Shown piece by piece: positions 22,787 to 25,741 of a stretch of DNA of 25,741 nt (positions within the stretch are counted from its first letter, which is position 1; the number at the start of each line of letters is the position of its first letter). The notes beneath the pieces were generated by a model, which was not told the DNA's origin, searched no databases, and saw only the letters and a program-made list of their open reading frames with translations. The stretch spans positions 1 through 25,741 of the forward strand of contig CAZADH010000056.1 in assembly GCA_964483805.1 (NCBI GenBank). The letters run 5' to 3'. Source of the stretch: CAZADH01 sp964483805 (lineage in GTDB: Bacteria > Muiribacteriota > Ozemobacteria > Ozemobacterales > Ozemobacteraceae). Both the position numbers and the translations under genes were made by a program.

Positions 22787-25741
22787 ACCACCACTTTCTT
22801 GGTGAGCTTCATCGTGCGGTCGCTCTCCGGGTCTTGAATGCGGATCTTCAAGAGATACACACCGTTGGCCACCTTGCGGCCTTCGTCATCGGTGAGATCC
22901 CAGTTGATATCGTAGAGTTGGCGCTGATTGGCGCCGACCAGTTCCTGAGCCGGCATGACGTTGTCGAGCGTGCGCACGCGGCCACCGGCAACATCGTAGA
23001 TCTTGGCCTCGATGCGGTCGCCGACGACATCGTCGCGGTTGAGGGCGACACGCAATCGGCTGAACGTTCTGGCCGGGTTCGGGAACACCTCGGCCTCGAT
23101 CAGGGCGAGTTGCGGTTGCACCGCGAAGATGGTCGCCGGACTGACGTAGCGGTTGCCGGCGCGGTCGGTCGCATGTATTGACAACGTATGCTGTCCGCCG
23201 CACAGGTCGATGGTCGTGCGCAGGATGGCCCGACCCGTGGTCGGATCGAACTCGACCGGCTGGCTCACCCCGTCGATCGTCGCGCCGACCGTGTCCGGAT
23301 CGAGGCCGGCACCGTTGTCAGTGACGTCCCACTCGATGACCGGGCGATTGGTTTTGATCGGCTGGCCGGGCAGCAGGTCGGTGGCGAGACGGACGCTCGG
23401 TGCCGTGGCATCGCGCAACAGGGCGTAGGTTGCCCCGCCCGTCGCCTTGGCGGTGATGACGTTACCTTGCACCGTGCGGCTGACGAAGTGCCACAGGCCA
23501 TCGCCTTCGAGCCGATACAGGGCGGTGCCAGTGGCCAGCGTTCCGCCGGTCAGCGTCCAGGCGACATCAACCGGTTGCGCCAGACGGCCGGCCGGGATGT
23601 TGAGCACGTAGGCCGGACCGGTTGGTTCCAGCTCGCTGCCTGCCTCGCCACTGACCGTGTCGAGACGCAAGGTGGCCAGTTGGCTGCGATTAAGCCCGCC
23701 GAGCACCGAGGCCCGGATGTTGCCGGTGCCGTTGCTGCCAGCGCTGCGGCTCAACTGCTGCGGCACGATGCTGACCCAGGTGTTGCTCTTGAGTGAGCCG
23801 GTCGGGAACACCGCCAGGAAGCGGCCGTCGGGCGAACGCACATCGGCGCGCCGTGAGGCATTGATGAAGGCGGTCGAGAAGCTGGTGGTGTTCGACCCCT
23901 GGTTGCCGTTCAGATCGGTGGCCGTCACCTTGATAGTGGCCACGCCCGGGAACGAACTGTCGAGATGCGCGCCACCGATCCACAGCAGGTTCGACGGACC
24001 GGCGGTCATCGTGAACGACAGGGCCGAACCACCACTCTGCGTGACCTGGGCTGCCGGCGCGCCGTTGAGCGGTTTGTTGCTGCGCACCGCGACGACCAGA
24101 TCGAACTCGTTGGCCGGGTTCGAGAAGACAGTGATCGTGAGCACCGGCGGCGTGACGTCACGACCGGTGAAGGTCGCGCGTGCCTGCGTGCCGTTGCTCG
24201 GGTTGGCATACAGATCGAGCACTCCCGAGGCGATGACCGTGTAGTTCACGCCATCACTCAGGTCGGCGTTGGCCGTCAGCTTGACCGAGGCGTTGTCGCC
24301 GCGCAGGATGGCACCGACGATCGCCACCGAGCCGCTGCCCGAGGTCACCGTGTAGTTGGCCACCCGGGCGGCCGAGGTCGGGTCGACCTGCTCGTCGAAC
24401 ACCACGTTGAACTCCTTCTGACTGGTGACGCCGTCGAAGGTCACGTTGCTGATGAGCGGGCCGCGTGAATCGGAATGGAACGTGCCGGTATTGTACGGCG
24501 GCAACAGGGTGTCGCCGTCGATACTCGTGCCAGCCGCGGTCAGCGTGTAGTCGAGGNNNNNNNNNNTGCGCCCGCTGACCACCGGACCGCCGGTGATGAC
24601 GCCGATGCCCGACGGGTTCACCGGCGACAGGCTGTAGTTCGTGGCCAGGCCCAGGGTGCCGGCGTCGACCTCGGTACTGAAGGTCACCCGCAACTTGCGC
24701 TTGTTGACCTGTTCGACCTTGCTGACTTTGAAGACCGACGTGATCACGTCAACGTCCATATAAGGTGTTGACATGTTCTCAGCCATGTCGATCACCCGCA
24801 CGCGGTAGGTGCCGTCGGGAACCTGAACGCCGGTGCCGTCGCGGCCATCCCAGTTGCAGGTGAAGGCCGGATGTGCGCCACCGAGTTGGATATCGCGGAT
24901 GGTATTGGCGCCGGCCATGATGCGCACCAGCACCGTGCCGGATGCTTCGGCCGGAGCGGCGTTCATCGTGACGTTGATGTTCAACGGGAAGCCGACGTTC
25001 GGATTGAACCGGGCGCGGGGCTGGCCGTTGACCAGGAGCGACATCGTTGCTACCGCGGGGGCGACGGTGTCGATGATCACCGTTGCCGTCGCCACCGCAG
25101 TCGGGCCGGCCTGGACACCGACGTTGCCGGCGGCATCGACCAGGTTCAGACCGTAGGTACCGTTCTGCAGCAGCGGCGTGCCCGGATCGGTCGATTTGCC
25201 GTCCCAACTCAGAGTGTAACCACTGCCCGCCAAGGGCACCATCAGGTAGGTGTCGACGGAGCCCGGTACCGGGGTGGGGCGCAAGGCCCGGATCTTCAGC
25301 GACTCACCGGCGGCCGGACCGAAGACATCGATCTTCATGTATCCCTGCACGCTCGGGCTGAAGTAGTAGTTGCCGTTGTAGAACTTGGCGCGGCTGATGT
25401 TCCAGCTCAACACCTCGGGGGCGCGCTCGTCGTATGTCAATACACCGCGTTGCGACCCTTCGTTGAGACCGTCGTCCATGACCACCAGTTCGTAGGTTTG
25501 CGGCGACGAGGTCGTCACCAGGGTGCCGTTGATGCGGCCGTCCCAGACCACCACACCGGTGATGGTGTTGGTCATCGTGATCGGGAAGCTGGCCACCGAG
25601 ACACCGCCCTGATACAGGTGCAGATACTGCTGGCCGACCGGCACCGCACCGAAGTCGATGGTGATCGTTGCCAGACCTGGGGCGACATTGGGGCTGAACG
25701 GTTGGTTGACCAGGATGTCGCCCGTGCCTTTCGCGGTCGTG
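22777..25741 (-). CDS. Giant surface protein with Ig-like/FlgD-like modules (5' end outside window)
   Basis: At least 987 residues are seen, and the frame stays open to the window edge, so the start and any signal peptide are missing. The chain is a string of beta-sandwich modules. Three segments look like FlgD Ig-like repeats, with a WDG or WDL strand followed by NGTY/DGTY/NGVY: near 25130-25240, 24780-24870 and 22850-22920. Bacterial Ig-like modules lie between them (TLSIHATDRAGNRY, VTATDLNGNQGSNTTSF). The C terminus is preceded by the phrase FPNPARTFSRLRVAL, and the last residues are NGVYLLKIRI then MKLTKKVVVLR. This resembles the C-terminal sorting or anchoring tail of Por/type IX substrates. 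It is likely exported to the surface. A 10-N gap lies inside. The clustered PorV-like protein would fit such export. Confidence 0.88.
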   Translation of the reverse strand, partial: TTAKGTGDILVNQPFSPNVAPGLATITIDFGAVPVGQQYLHLYQGGVSVASFPITMTNTITGVVVWDGRINGTLVTTSSPQTYELVVMDDGLNEGSQRGVLTYDERAPEVLSWNISRAKFYNGNYYFSPSVQGYMKIDVFGPAAGESLKIRALRPTPVPGSVDTYLMVPLAGSGYTLSWDGKSTDPGTPLLQNGTYGLNLVDAAGNVGVQAGPTAVATATVIIDTVAPAVATMSLLVNGQPRARFNPNVGFPLNINVTMNAAPAEASGTVLVRIMAGANTIRDIQLGGAHPAFTCNWDGRDGTGVQVPDGTYRVRVIDMAENMSTPYMDVDVITSVFKVSKVEQVNKRKLRVTFSTEVDAGTLGLATNYSLSPVNPSGIGVITGGPVVSGRXXXXLDYTLTAAGTSIDGDTLLPPYNTGTFHSDSRGPLISNVTFDGVTSQKEFNVVFDEQVDPTSAARVANYTVTSGSGSVAIVGAILRGDNASVKLTANADLSDGVNYTVIASGVLDLYANPSNGTQARATFTGRDVTPPVLTITVFSNPANEFDLVVAVRSNKPLNGAPAAQVTQSGGSALSFTMTAGPSNLLWIGGAHLDSSFPGVATIKVTATDLNGNQGSNTTSFSTAFINASRRADVRSPDGRFLAVFPTGSLKSNTWVSIVPQQLSRSAGSNGTGNIRASVLGGLNRSQLATLRLDTVSGEAGSELEPTGPAYVLNIPAGRLAQPVDVAWTLTGGTLATGTALYRLEGDGLWHFVSRTVQGNVITAKATGGATYALLRDATAPSVRLATDLLPGQPIKTNRPVIEWDVTDNGAGLDPDTVGATIDGVSQPVEFDPTTGRAILRTTIDLCGGQHTLSIHATDRAGNRYVSPATIFAVQPQLALIEAEVFPNPARTFSRLRVALNRDDVVGDRIEAKIYDVAGGRVRTLDNVMPAQELVGANQRQLYDINWDLTDDEGRKVANGVYLLKIRIQDPESDRTMKLTKKVVVLR
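24557..24566. other. Assembly gap (10 N) inside the giant surface protein
   Basis: Ten undetermined bases fall in an Ig-module region. The frame agrees on both sides for a 10-base gap, but the true length is uncertain, and repeated modules could be collapsed here. Confidence 0.98.

Noticed and set aside
1..25741. tRNA, rRNA, CRISPR, insertion sequences, attachment sites
   Set aside because: I looked for tRNA T-loop-like segments, regularly spaced repeats and transposase motifs and found none.

Overview
The window is a GC-rich (roughly two-thirds by eye) bacterial chromosome segment. It carries 17 genes that I can support, mostly on the minus strand, and no rRNA, tRNA, IS element or CRISPR array. 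Two 10-base runs of N (5617-5626 and 24557-24566) indicate a draft or metagenome assembly. A LptA/OstA-like exported protein, a PorV/UPF0164-type outer-membrane protein, a lipoprotein and several signal peptides point to a diderm (Gram-negative) cell. A PorV-type protein next to a giant protein with FlgD-like Ig modules and a Por-type tail is reminiscent of Bacteroidota-like or candidate-phylum genomes, but I cannot assign a phylum.

Region A (1-11963, all minus) is a long co-directional run. In transcription order it holds a LptA/OstA-domain exported protein, a Ski2-like DEVH helicase, tsaE, tsaB, a 920-aa AbiEi-like/TPR/winged-helix protein, tsaD, mutL and miaA (truncated by the window edge). 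Three junctions are start/stop overlaps (TGATG or ATGA), and mutL-miaA is separated by only 3 bases, so most of the run is probably one operon. tsaB, tsaD and tsaE make t6A at tRNA position 37, and miaA makes i6A at the same position, so the run is centred on the anticodon loop. The embedded AbiEi-like regulator is the most unusual member.

Region B (12131-15312, plus) has a consensus-like promoter that would give an almost leaderless PHP-domain phosphoesterase mRNA. An ACT-domain protein, its usual partner UPF0210/DUF711, and a coiled-coil protein follow. A divergent promoter drives region A. The coiled-coil gene converges on region C across a 13-bp inverted repeat that may act as a shared terminator.

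Region C (15365-20729, minus) holds a STAS anti-sigma-antagonist-type protein, aroE, an exported phospholipase-D-like protein and an exported metallophosphoesterase. They are divided by clear hairpin terminators.

Region D (20804-25741, minus) is a cell-surface cluster: a giant Ig/FlgD-fold protein (5' end outside the window), a small TPR-like lipoprotein and a PorV-like outer-membrane protein.

Two signals cut across the genes. The first is the AbiEi-like fusion in the t6A operon. The second is a short AT-rich word, CAATACA/TGTATTG, found 12 times by hand count where about one is expected; it lies in all reading frames and only inside minus-strand genes.
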